5,772 nucleotides of DNA from Candidatus Nitrosopolaris nunavutensis (GCA_002501855.1 DAOM01000316.1:1-5772), one strand, 5' to 3'; positions 1 to 5,590 are shown, counted from the first letter of the stretch. The notes: generated by a model from the letters alone, not told the origin. Program-made: numbers and translations.

Positions 1-107
1 GAATAAGATAAATGATTGTGAAGTTTTCTATGTTTTGACTCTACCATAAGGATTGTGAAAGCTTCGTGTCACTAAATTGACCTAAACGAAGGTTACAACA
101 TCACCCT

Positions 108-608
108 TTAGAACTTTGTCGAAAGTGAGATATCTTTGAGTTGTCGATTATCAATTAGCTCTTCTATTATCTTATTACGTTGTTCTTTTGGCATCTTACT
201 ATCATTTGCTACTCCAAGAGAATCGATTGCTTTAAGTTTCCAATAGTTCTTGAGAGCAGTTCCAAGCAATCTGTAAGAATCAAAGATCACCCTGCCAAAT
301 GCTGTAACAAAATACCTCCCTTTTTGTCTTTTCACCAAACCAGCTTTTACGAGGCGAGATATTCTTGAATAGTATTGCTTTTTGGTAAGTTTCAATCGAG
401 TTCTGAGATTCTCGCTACTGTCTCCACTTTCAAGAAAGATAGTGTTAAAAATAAGCCGGGTTTTGTCATCAGATATTAGTTTTATAACCCCTGCTATGAA
501 CTTTGAATTCTGGTTCTTTGCTGTATCGACATCGCCATCACGATTTCGTTTTGCAGTATTTACTTTGTTGCCAGAAATCACATTCAAGCTTCCTTCTAGT
601 TCGGACAA
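108..608 (-). CDS. Winged helix-turn-helix DNA-binding protein (paralogue 1)
   Basis: A 166-residue predicted transcription regulator. Residues about 46-110 form a winged-helix fold: ISDDKTRLIFNTI is the first helix, KKQYYSRISRLVKAGLV the helix-turn-helix with its recognition helix, and KRQKGRYFVTAFG the wing. The C-terminal part carries NYWKLKAIDSL and a charged helical tail. It shares KQYYSR, KAGLVKRQ and NYWKLKAIDSL with the neighbour at 1003-1467, so the two are paralogues in the same orientation. The start is uncertain: the frame has a stop at about 633-635 and no ATG, so TTG at 608 is the best start, giving a polar tail of about 36 residues before the domain; a GTG at codon 10 is an alternative. 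I infer from similar proteins that such regulators are numerous in Nitrososphaeraceae; target and ligand are unknown. No membrane segment is seen, so it should act in the cytoplasm on DNA. Confidence 0.85.
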   Translation of the reverse strand: MSELEGSLNVISGNKVNTAKRNRDGDVDTAKNQNSKFIAGVIKLISDDKTRLIFNTIFLESGDSSENLRTRLKLTKKQYYSRISRLVKAGLVKRQKGRYFVTAFGRVIFDSYRLLGTALKNYWKLKAIDSLGVANDSKMPKEQRNKIIEELIDNRQLKDISLSTKF

Positions 609-620
609 TGTTATTAATTC

Positions 621-646
621 ATATCTGGAGAATTATGAGCAGATAT
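621..646. promoter_or_regulatory. Inverted repeat at the promoter of the 108-608 gene
   Basis: A perfect 7-bp inverted repeat, ATATCTG at 621-627 and CAGATAT at 640-646, is separated by 12 bp. It lies 12 bp upstream of the TTG start of the winged-helix gene and its outer arm overlaps the TATA-like GGTATAT (643-649, minus strand). A dyad covering the TATA element and probable transcription start is a typical position for a repressor site, so autoregulation by the winged-helix protein is a reasonable inference. AT-rich arms can pair by chance, which keeps confidence moderate. Confidence 0.4.
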
Positions 647-649
647 ACC
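643..649 (-). promoter_or_regulatory. TATA-box-like element of the 108-608 gene
   Basis: On the minus strand the sequence reads GGTATAT, centred about 37 bp upstream of the TTG start at 608. An archaeal TATA box about 26 bp before transcription start would give a leader of roughly 10 nt. No Shine-Dalgarno sequence precedes the start, consistent with a short-leader transcript. Confidence 0.3.
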
Positions 650-873
650 GCGATAAGAGTCGGAGTAATGTTTTTTTCCTATGTAGCTGATGTTTTTCTT
701 TTTACCATTTCCATATGTTGTTACTAGATATTTCCGTATTTACGATTAGCAGGACGTTTTTTGTTTGTTAGATATAGCATAATTAACCCTAATGAAATTA
801 CAGAAGGCAAGTTTTAGGAAGAGGATGCGTTGAGAAATGAAGTATTCTTAGCAAGATGCCGTTGCGGGCACAA

Positions 874-920
874 CATAAAATATTAAAAGCATAAAATATT
901 CACGATTTACAATCAAATCG
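874..920 (-). terminator. Possible terminator after the 1003-1467 gene, with a duplicated T-rich element
   Basis: Within the 394-bp gap between the two winged-helix genes no open frame of convincing length is seen. On the minus strand, about 80 nt after the stop codon at 1003, a short hairpin (arms CGATTT 903-908 and AAATCG 915-920, 6-nt loop) is followed by two copies of AATATTTTATG (plus-strand CATAAAATATT at 874-884 and 890-900). A weak stem followed by T-rich tracts fits an archaeal terminator. The rest of the gap (650-873 and 921-1002) holds only A/T-rich runs and reading frames of under 15 codons. Confidence 0.35.
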
Positions 921-1002
921 AAATTGGCGCTCCTGCGGTATATCTTGGCCGGTCTTTCTCAAGTCACAACTAGAGAAGCATTATTACAAAGCCATTATCG
1001 GA

Positions 1003-1467
1003 TTAAAGGAAATTTGGTACCGTTACCAATGTACGCTCCAAATCCCGAGTTTTCTCTTTTACTGCGTCTGTAGATAACAAATCCTTGATTAGAACGTCTT
1101 TAATTTCTTGGTTGTCGATTAACATAGAAATAACCTTGTCGTTTTCTTCCCTTGAAGGCATCTCCAATGAATCGATTGCCTTCAGTTTCCAGTAATTGTT
1201 GAGTGCAATTTCTATTTTTGCTTCAAGACTCGTCTGGGCGCTATAAATTACCTTACCAAATGCAGTAAGAAGATATTTGCCTCTTTGTCTTTTGACTAAA
1301 CCAGCTTTTATGAGGCCGGACATCCTTGAATAGTACTGCTTTCTCGTAAGTTTCAATTCAGTTATGAGAATATCGCTATTCGAGTCTGCTGAAGCGATAC
1401 TTTTAAGAATATTCGATGCTCTATTATCGGAAATAGCCTCTAAGATAGCTAGCTTGGATGTTAACAT
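1003..1467 (-). CDS. Winged helix-turn-helix DNA-binding protein (paralogue 2)
   Basis: A 154-residue predicted transcription regulator and close relative of the 108-608 protein. The winged helix spans about residues 8-75: KLAILEAISDNRASNILKSI is the first helix, TRKQYYSRMSGLIKAGLV the helix-turn-helix, and KRQRGKYLLTAFG the wing. NYWKLKAIDSLEMP and a charged helical tail follow, about ten residues longer than in the paralogue. The ATG at 1467 is well placed: 29 bp separate it from TTTATAAT, and the protein lacks the polar N-terminal extension of its paralogue, starting almost directly in the domain. No transmembrane segment is visible. The gene follows the broken MEDS-type gene (1585-2411) on the same strand but has its own promoter, so co-transcription is not required. 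The DNA target is unknown; autoregulation is suggested by the dyad at 1475-1491. Confidence 0.88.
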   Translation of the reverse strand: MLTSKLAILEAISDNRASNILKSIASADSNSDILITELKLTRKQYYSRMSGLIKAGLVKRQRGKYLLTAFGKVIYSAQTSLEAKIEIALNNYWKLKAIDSLEMPSREENDKVISMLIDNQEIKDVLIKDLLSTDAVKEKTRDLERTLVTVPNFL

Positions 1468-1474
1468 GCTTGAT

Positions 1475-1491
1475 CTCTCAGGAAATGAGAG
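1475..1491. promoter_or_regulatory. Operator-like inverted repeat before the 1003-1467 gene
   Basis: CTCTCA (1475-1480) and TGAGAG (1486-1491) form a perfect 6-bp inverted repeat around GGAAA. The dyad lies between the TATA-like box (1497-1504) and the ATG at 1467, about where transcription should start. This position suits a repressor site, perhaps bound by the winged-helix protein itself. It could also form a small hairpin in a longer transcript coming from the upstream gene. Confidence 0.45.
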
Positions 1492-1496
1492 GATAG

Positions 1497-1504
1497 ATTA
1501 TAAA
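1497..1504 (-). promoter_or_regulatory. TATA box of the 1003-1467 gene
   Basis: The minus strand reads TTTATAAT, a good archaeal TATA box, centred about 33 bp upstream of the ATG at 1467. Transcription would start about 7 nt before the ATG, giving an almost leaderless mRNA. No Shine-Dalgarno sequence is seen. The box lies where the reading frame of the decayed MEDS-type gene would end, at a TAA at 1498-1500. Confidence 0.5.
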
Positions 1505-1584
1505 GGCGTATTGGGTAAAATCCAAGAAATGTAGCCATTAGTTGTAATTTTTCTATCAACTCCCTGAATATTGTAAGCATGATG

Positions 1585-1938
1585 CTAAACAGGAAATTTG
1601 CAGCACCTGGGTTCTTGCAGATATCTACCCATTGATTTTTCAATGCACAAAATGTAACCAGCAAAACCATTTCGAAACCACCACATCGCATCCTCGCATG
1701 CAATCCTAGTTGGGCTATTAGTATTATTTTGTCGTGACTTACCCGATGAATTCAATTTGGCTATCCAATCTGCTACTCTCCTTGCCACGACTTCATAATC
1801 TCGAGGCTCCTGTAAGAGCTCTTCATATAGCATAATATTGTTACTGCAACTAAAATAATCGTTAGCTGGTTTTTTAAGTGAAAAAAGGCCTCTTGAAGCG
1901 TTGCCATTTATCATCGTATCAAAAAATGCAGCTAACAT
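1585..1938 (-). CDS. MEDS-like sensory domain, C-terminal fragment of a split gene
   Basis: A 117-residue frame that continues the protein encoded at 1932-2411. It begins MLAAFFDTMINGN, which resembles the helix after the HIxLxY strand of MEDS domains (methanogen/methylotroph DcmR sensory domain), and later has RIACEDAMWWFRNGF and IEKSMGRYL, resembling the conserved C-terminal helices of that fold. MEDS domains are thought to sense small ligands in DcmR-like regulators. The ATG at 1938 sits at the frame junction and may be only an internal codon, although the ATGTTAG overlap with the upstream stop would allow coupled translation. The frame stops at TAG (1585-1587) just where MEDS proteins usually continue into a Cys-Ala-Tyr-like strand; beyond the stop the same frame reads HHAYNIQ and stays open to TAA at 1498-1500. 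I read this as part of a pseudogene; assignment to MEDS is from motif memory only. Confidence 0.5.
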   Translation of the reverse strand: MLAAFFDTMINGNASRGLFSLKKPANDYFSCSNNIMLYEELLQEPRDYEVVARRVADWIAKLNSSGKSRQNNTNSPTRIACEDAMWWFRNGFAGYILCIEKSMGRYLQEPRCCKFPV

Positions 1939-1940
1939 TT
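1932..1940 (-). other. Frame junction between the two MEDS-gene fragments
   Basis: The upstream frame ends ATA AAA TGT TAG, while the downstream frame starts at the ATG that uses the last A of AAA (1938). One additional A in the AAAA run would fuse both frames into NDNSKIKMLAAFFDTM, which fits the MEDS pattern without a gap. This points to loss of one base in a homopolymer, a sequencing error, or a -1 slip; no obvious canonical heptamer is present. Confidence 0.6.
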
Positions 1941-2411
1941 TATCTTAGAATTATCATTTGTGTAGAGAAAGGCGATATGACTATGTGAGGGAATTTTATG
2001 AACAAATTCAACTGCGTCAACAACTTGAATACGTTTTAGAATATCACCGACTTTTAGTCGTGGATTACGAATCTCGCCGATAGTAATATTCGGATCTATC
2101 ATTACAACCTGTATCAGCAATTCTCTTTTAAGACTACAAAGAATTACTTCTGCTCCCTTTCCGAGTACTTTGTATAATGACTTTTCAAATAAGTCATAAT
2201 TCGTAAGTAATTCTGCTTCTGAGAATCCACTGATAGAACAAATATGATCTAGCAAATCTTTGGAAGCCTTTTCACCAAGCAACGCAATGGAATTATTGGC
2301 TGCGTTATGAAGAATCTGCTCAGCTTTACAAGAAATCTGAAAATATCCTAGCTCATCTAAAATGCTCGGATATTGCCGAAAATGCACGTCTTCATCTGAG
2401 CGATTCGACAA
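1932..2411 (-). CDS. NitrOD5-like helical domain plus start of a MEDS domain, N-terminal fragment
   Basis: A 159-residue frame. Residues about 29-100 (from AEQILHNAANNSIALLGEKA to KGAEVILCSLKRELL) resemble the helical NitrOD5-type output domain found in Nitrososphaerota signalling proteins, including the pattern LLGE...LLDHI and FEKSLYKVLGKGAE. Residues about 139-155 (KIPSHSHIAFLYTNDNSK) match the first strand of a MEDS sensory domain, with the HIxxLY-type motif. The MEDS domain is then interrupted by a TAG at 1932 and resumes one frame away in 1585-1938. The frame has no upstream ATG after a stop near 2456, so TTG at 2411 is the likely start, with GTG at codon 9 possible; the lack of an ATG fits a decaying gene. 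A weak TATA-like TATTATGTAAAT lies at 2433-2444. It was probably a cytoplasmic signalling protein; domain names are from memory and should be verified. Confidence 0.55.
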   Translation of the reverse strand: MSNRSDEDVHFRQYPSILDELGYFQISCKAEQILHNAANNSIALLGEKASKDLLDHICSISGFSEAELLTNYDLFEKSLYKVLGKGAEVILCSLKRELLIQVVMIDPNITIGEIRNPRLKVGDILKRIQVVDAVEFVHKIPSHSHIAFLYTNDNSKIKC

Positions 2412-2428
2412 GACAAGGTATATTATGA

Positions 2429-2826
2429 CAACATTTACATAATAATGATCGTATTACACTAATCAAGTATCTTCTACCATTCGTTATTTCATTACATATC
2501 TTCTTTTCTGTTTGTGAGGCCCTGAAGAAATGGGCGATATACGGTGTATTGGGTGAAAAAGGAGTTCAGTTATTAGCGGGTCAGCCACAGGATGGGGAGA
2601 AATAGATATGACAGACAATCATGAAGGATGTTCAAAGTTGAATTGTTGTAAACGTTCGTTGCTTGCCGCAAACATACCGGCACTTCATGGGCTATTATTT
2701 ACCACTAATCAGTCGAAGTGTATTTACTCCGATGAAGGAGTAGGAGTAAGTCATGTTAACGTAGGTCCTCTCATCGGCGACTGTTTACAGGTTTCTATTG
2801 AAAAGGTAAGTGAAACGGTACTTTGA
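2429..2826 (+). pseudogene. Decayed V4R-like sensory domain split over two frames
   Basis: Two adjacent plus-strand frames together look like one broken protein. The first (open 2429-2602, stop at 2603-2605) contains EALKKWAIYGVLGEKGVQLLAG; the second (open from 2557, ATG at 2608, stop 2824-2826) contains SATGWGEIDMTDN and ends HGLLFTTNQSKCIYSD then VGPLIGDCLQVSIEKV. Joined between about 2560 and 2590, they follow the order of V4R (4-vinyl-reductase-like) small-molecule-binding domains: a G-rich helix, a WG..EI strand, a hydrophobic G-L-L helix, and a final GD.LQ.SIE strand. The usual conserved Glu and first Cys of the late motif appear replaced (VSHVNV), as expected for decay. No full-length start is seen. 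The last 32 bp overlap the 3' end of the convergent secreted-protein gene. The 72-residue second frame alone could instead be an orphan small ORF or chance; confidence is low. Confidence 0.3.
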
Positions 2827-3958
2827 TTGTTGGAATGCGAATGTGCGGGATCGGAATTATCGTCGATGGAGAATTCTGATGATTATTGTTACTATTATTA
2901 GCATTAGGAGAGAGTAGGTGGTTAAGATTATTGTTACTGGTGGAAGTAGTTGTAACAGGGATTATTAGAAACGTTTTTGATGCTGTGTTATTCTTGTATC
3001 CATGTGCAGCTACTTCTATTATTGTTTTGTACTTACCAGTTGTGTCGCCTTGACTAACTGTCCAGGAATATGAGGACTTGCCAGTATTATCTGTTGTTCC
3101 CGCTAACTTTTTGAATGATCCCCCTGATGGGTCTGTAACCCTTCCTAATACAGAAGCGCCTACTACTGGAGAAGTCGAATTTGCGTCAGTAACTTTGATT
3201 ACTACACTCTGTTTATCGCCTGGGTGAACAGACTTGTTGGCTAGATGAATGGAGACTGACATCGTGCTATTGCTATTAGTTTTATTATTAGTGTTAGCAA
3301 CGTTCGATGGATGGGAGGAGGAAGAAGTAATTGAAGAAATTGCATTACCGGTAGAAGTAGTGTTTACATTTGGCGTCGTTGAATTCTTGCCTGCATTTTG
3401 TTGTCCTTGATGGTTTGCGATGGGAGTAAGAACAGTACCTACGACGCCTGTTACATTAACACTACTATGTGCAATCAAAGTTGGATCGTTGGTGCATGAG
3501 AATTTAGCAGTTATTTTATTTTGTCCTTGTTTAACAATAGTATATGCAGGTGTGAGGGTAAAGTTCCACTTTGAATAGTCTTTGTGTCCTGCATCAACGT
3601 TGGCAAAAGCGAGATGGTATGGTTTAACACCATTCACAATAACTGAAACATTACAGTCAGAAGTTGTGTTATCGACGGATGTTCCAGAAACTACGAGGTT
3701 CTTGCCAGCGGCTACTTGTTGCGCTTTTGCAGGTGAGGTGATTTTTACGACATGTATCTTCTGACTTGGTTGGTGTTGTTGTTGTTGTTGTACTATTGAA
3801 TTGTTAGGGACAGCAGAATGTTGAGTATTCGGAAAAATTTGGGCGTATACCCCGTTTATCACAAGCGTCGAGGTAAGTAGAGTTAGAATTACTGCCCCAA
3901 CAGAAAAGCACAATAATTTTGGTAAACGCGAATTTAAGTTTAGTAGTAGAATTATCAT
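2795..3958 (-). CDS. Secreted or surface Ig-like domain protein with Asn/Ser/Thr-rich linkers
   Basis: With the ATG at 3958 the product has 387 residues. Residues 1-40 form a signal peptide or membrane anchor (hydrophobic core LLCFSVGAVILTLLTSTLV, end VYAQ). A short QQQQQH segment follows (57-62). Residues about 68-172 form an Ig-like beta domain containing two cysteines, C102 and C155, that could form a disulfide. A low-complexity Asn/Ser/Thr linker (about 175-232) leads to a second Ig/Big-like domain (about 233-335, from MSVSIHLANKSVHPGDKQ, with VVGASVLGRVTDPSGG and TDNTGKSSYSWTV). The Asn-rich tail (336-387) ends in a Pro/Ile-rich stretch. Many NxS/T sequons suggest N-glycosylation outside the cell. 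The frame extends to a GTG at 4027, but the added residues would put a poor start ahead of a good signal peptide, so I chose the ATG. A role in the cell envelope, adhesion or matrix is inferred; no enzyme motif is seen. Confidence 0.8.
   Translation of the reverse strand: MIILLLNLNSRLPKLLCFSVGAVILTLLTSTLVINGVYAQIFPNTQHSAVPNNSIVQQQQQHQPSQKIHVVKITSPAKAQQVAAGKNLVVSGTSVDNTTSDCNVSVIVNGVKPYHLAFANVDAGHKDYSKWNFTLTPAYTIVKQGQNKITAKFSCTNDPTLIAHSSVNVTGVVGTVLTPIANHQGQQNAGKNSTTPNVNTTSTGNAISSITSSSSHPSNVANTNNKTNSNSTMSVSIHLANKSVHPGDKQSVVIKVTDANSTSPVVGASVLGRVTDPSGGSFKKLAGTTDNTGKSSYSWTVSQGDTTGKYKTIIEVAAHGYKNNTASKTFLIIPVTTTSTSNNNLNHLLSPNANNSNNNHQNSPSTIIPIPHIRIPTIKVPFHLPFQ
3776..3790 (+). repeat. Trinucleotide repeat encoding a short polyglutamine run
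   Basis: Five perfect TTG units on the plus strand correspond to five CAA codons in the Ig-like protein, just after the signal peptide and followed by a CAC (His) codon. All five Gln codons are identical, as expected from slippage growth rather than selection on amino acids alone. Copy number may vary between strains; any change by whole units keeps the frame. Confidence 0.7.
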
Positions 3959-3985
3959 TCTTATATTATAAGAGAATCTCAGGCA

Positions 3986-3994
3986 ATAATAAAA
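3986..3994 (-). promoter_or_regulatory. TATA-box-like element of the Ig-like protein gene
   Basis: On the minus strand the sequence reads TTTTATTAT, centred about 32 bp upstream of the ATG at 3958. A start of transcription about 26 bp downstream would leave a leader of only a few nucleotides, which supports the ATG at 3958 over the GTG at 4027. A second AT-rich string (TTATAATATAAG) lies too close to the ATG to serve it. Confidence 0.4.
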
Positions 3995-4161
3995 GTAAAG
4001 TGAATCCTTGACATAGAAGAAATACACTACATTATGTATCGTATTCGTGTGTAGACAGAAATGAAATCACAGAGGGCACTAGTTCGATGTCACGGAACCT
4101 GCGCATGGCTATAATCCGCCAATACGTCTTTCCAACCTGAAACATTAGTTCGCCTATCGAG

Positions 4162-4168
4162 CTTTTTT
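4162..4168 (+). promoter_or_regulatory. Possible TATA element of the nuclease gene
   Basis: A T-rich CTTTTTTA-type string followed by GAATA lies about 50 bp before the ATG at 4217. Used as a TATA box it would give a leader of about 20 nt. A weaker alternative, TGTAATAACATATTTTAG at 4192-4209, is too close for the first ATG but could serve the ATG at 4223. Neither is decisive; no Shine-Dalgarno motif is present. Confidence 0.2.
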
Positions 4169-4171
4169 AGA

Positions 4172-4187
4172 ATATCAGACATGATAT
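4172..4187. promoter_or_regulatory. Operator-like dyad upstream of the nuclease gene
   Basis: ATATCA (4172-4177) and TGATAT (4182-4187) form a perfect 6-bp inverted repeat around GACA. It lies 29 bp before the ATG at 4217, in the region between the possible TATA element and the start codon. A regulator-binding site is a reasonable inference from position; chance pairing in AT-rich DNA is possible. Confidence 0.35.
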
Positions 4188-4216
4188 GAGATGTAATAAC
4201 ATATTTTAGTAAATGT

Positions 4217-5428
4217 ATGCTTATGGGAACTAAACCCTTGGCTGAGGAACGACAGCGATTATGTGAAAAATGTTACAACAAGACTTTTCCTTACCAAAAG
4301 TATTGCCAAAAATGTGCGAGTTATAACATCCACCATAATGACAGTTATTGTAATGTCGATAATAAATCAATGATAAAAAGATCAGAACCTACAAGGTATG
4401 CAGTTCAGTTAGCCAGGACACTTTACTCGCTGGGCATAGAAATTACATTAGAACCTGAAATCTGGTATACAAGCTGTAATTTTTATACTCCTGATCTTCT
4501 AGTTAACAATAGAGTCATCATTGAAGTTGATGGTCCAGTTCATGAAGATCTGAAAATTAAAAAAAATGATAGAATAAGGCAGCGTGCATTAGAAAATACT
4601 GGGTATGTAGTATATAGATTCAAAAATCAAGAAATTGTGGAGTCATTGGGAGATGTAATAATAAAAATAAAATATATTTTATCTGAGTCGAAAGGCGTTA
4701 ATCCCAAGCTATTCGAAATAGAAGTTCCTGAAGGCAACAGAATGTCTAATATATCAGAAAATTTTGTGAAGGCATACGCAAGCGCACTGAATTCTACTCT
4801 AATAACAATTGATAGATGGAATGCAATCTATTTCAAAGGGTTTCTTTCGCACTACGACCCTAGTCCCATAGGCAATCGGTGTGCCATGGAGAAGTTAATC
4901 TTTACTCTTCTTGGCCTGAGTTTGCGTTCGAAGGACTACCGAGACGAGGCAGTTATAGACTTTGAACACTATTCCATCCTTTTTGACAAAAGCATAGCTA
5001 TTATGAATGAGCTGTTTGGAAATGCTTCAGAGATAGAACTTAAGAATGCATTCAACATAACTGCAACAAATTTTATAAAAAATCTGATATTTTACGGCAA
5101 ACCACGTGTGGCAGTACGTCGTCTAGTTTGGATCAAGGATTATAAGAGTATAGTTTTTCATATCAATGAATTTAATGAATATTTCCTCAAGTTTGGAATA
5201 GGTGTTGAAGAGTCCGAAGTAAAACTTGAGTGTCTTGGTGAATTAGATAAGATTGAAGGCGGCCTTCAAGAAAGAGCAAGATTTAATCGGCTTATTAAAA
5301 GCGATGAGATTTCTAAATCAGAAATAAACCGATTTTCATGGCTTGAAATATGGTTAGAAGAGGCAAAGTCTCTTAATTGGTTAAGTGAGTGGCTCGAATA
5401 CAAGAAATCACTAACCAACAGGCTTTAG
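4217..5428 (+). CDS. Zinc-ribbon and DUF559-type PD-(D/E)XK nuclease with a novel C-terminal region
   Basis: The product has 403 residues. A zinc ribbon lies at the N-terminus: C16-x2-C19 and C30-x2-C33, with further C45 and H39/H40. Residues about 57-155 match the DUF559/Vsr-like endonuclease core: E79, then FYTPDLL with D93, then VIIEVDGPVH with E103 and D105 (ExD) and H109, then DRIRQRALENTGYVVYRFKNQEI. This is the PD-(D/E)XK pattern D-x9-ExD followed by a basic helix and a YRF strand, so cleavage of DNA with Mg2+ is expected; substrate specificity is unknown. Residues about 165-403 are mixed-helical and Trp-rich at the end (SWLEIWLEE, LNWLSEWLEY); I do not recognise them. DUF559 proteins are often only about 120 residues, so the extra domains are notable. 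ATG at 4217 is chosen; ATG at 4223 would remove two residues. It stands alone, divergent from the Ig-like gene. A defence or DNA-repair role is inference. Confidence 0.75.
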   Translation: MLMGTKPLAEERQRLCEKCYNKTFPYQKYCQKCASYNIHHNDSYCNVDNKSMIKRSEPTRYAVQLARTLYSLGIEITLEPEIWYTSCNFYTPDLLVNNRVIIEVDGPVHEDLKIKKNDRIRQRALENTGYVVYRFKNQEIVESLGDVIIKIKYILSESKGVNPKLFEIEVPEGNRMSNISENFVKAYASALNSTLITIDRWNAIYFKGFLSHYDPSPIGNRCAMEKLIFTLLGLSLRSKDYRDEAVIDFEHYSILFDKSIAIMNELFGNASEIELKNAFNITATNFIKNLIFYGKPRVAVRRLVWIKDYKSIVFHINEFNEYFLKFGIGVEESEVKLECLGELDKIEGGLQERARFNRLIKSDEISKSEINRFSWLEIWLEEAKSLNWLSEWLEYKKSLTNRL

Positions 5429-5439
5429 CGTACAGACAC

Positions 5440-5502
5440 CAGAACCACAATAATAACAGTAATAGTTCTGTAGAAAGTGAATTTTTTGATTGCCTATCAC
5501 TT
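5440..5502 (+). terminator. Possible terminator after the nuclease gene
   Basis: CAGAAC (5440-5445) and GTTCTG (5465-5470) can pair around a 19-nt loop, and a T6 run follows at 5482-5487. A second pair, AAGTGA (5475-5480) with TCACTT (5497-5502), encloses that T-run. A T-tract 54 nt after the stop codon at 5428 is in a suitable position for archaeal termination; the stems are weak. Confidence 0.4.
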
Positions 5503-5541
5503 GATCTATTATAGTGCTACCTTCTTTGATTGATATCATCG

Positions 5542-5557
5542 TTTGCTTTTAAGCAAA
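5542..5557. promoter_or_regulatory. Near-perfect palindrome upstream of the response regulator
   Basis: TTTGCTT (5542-5548) and AAGCAAA (5551-5557) form 7-bp arms around a central TT. A perfect 8-bp palindrome, TGATATCA, lies just before it at 5531-5538. Both lie 58-85 bp upstream of the ATG at 5616, upstream of the expected TATA region, a position that suits an activator site rather than a repressor site. A hairpin belonging to termination of the nuclease transcript is an alternative. Confidence 0.35.
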
Positions 5558-5576
5558 TAGTGACGTTAAAATCATG

Positions 5577-5590
5577 AAAATTAAAATTAT
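5577..5590 (+). promoter_or_regulatory. AT-rich TATA-like region of the response regulator gene
   Basis: AAAATTAAAATTAT is centred about 32 bp upstream of the ATG at 5616, a spacing that would give a transcript with a leader of a few nucleotides. The match is to AT content and spacing more than to a strict TATA box. Confidence 0.3.

Noticed and set aside
14..59. Direct repeat GATTGTGAA at 14-22 and 51-59
   Set aside because: Only 9 bp and two copies; no spacer regularity or further copies, so neither a CRISPR nor an iteron array is supported.
180..727. Three overlapping plus-strand frames (180-368, 382-690, 503-727)
   Set aside because: They lie mostly antisense to the winged-helix gene, have no recognisable domains, and mirror its codons; treated as shadows.
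1461..1703. An 80-codon minus-strand frame between the MEDS fragment and the second winged-helix gene
   Set aside because: It overlaps the MEDS fragment out of frame for about 120 bp and runs into the next gene's start. At most its FRELIEKLQL segment is a displaced piece of the MEDS domain, so it is not listed as a gene.
1585..1938. Programmed -1 frameshifting as the main explanation of the split MEDS gene
   Set aside because: No canonical X-XXY-YYZ slippery heptamer is present and a second in-frame stop follows, which makes decay more likely.
3582..3764. A 60-codon plus-strand frame inside the Ig-like protein gene
   Set aside because: Entirely antisense to a well-supported Ig-like domain and without any family-like motif.
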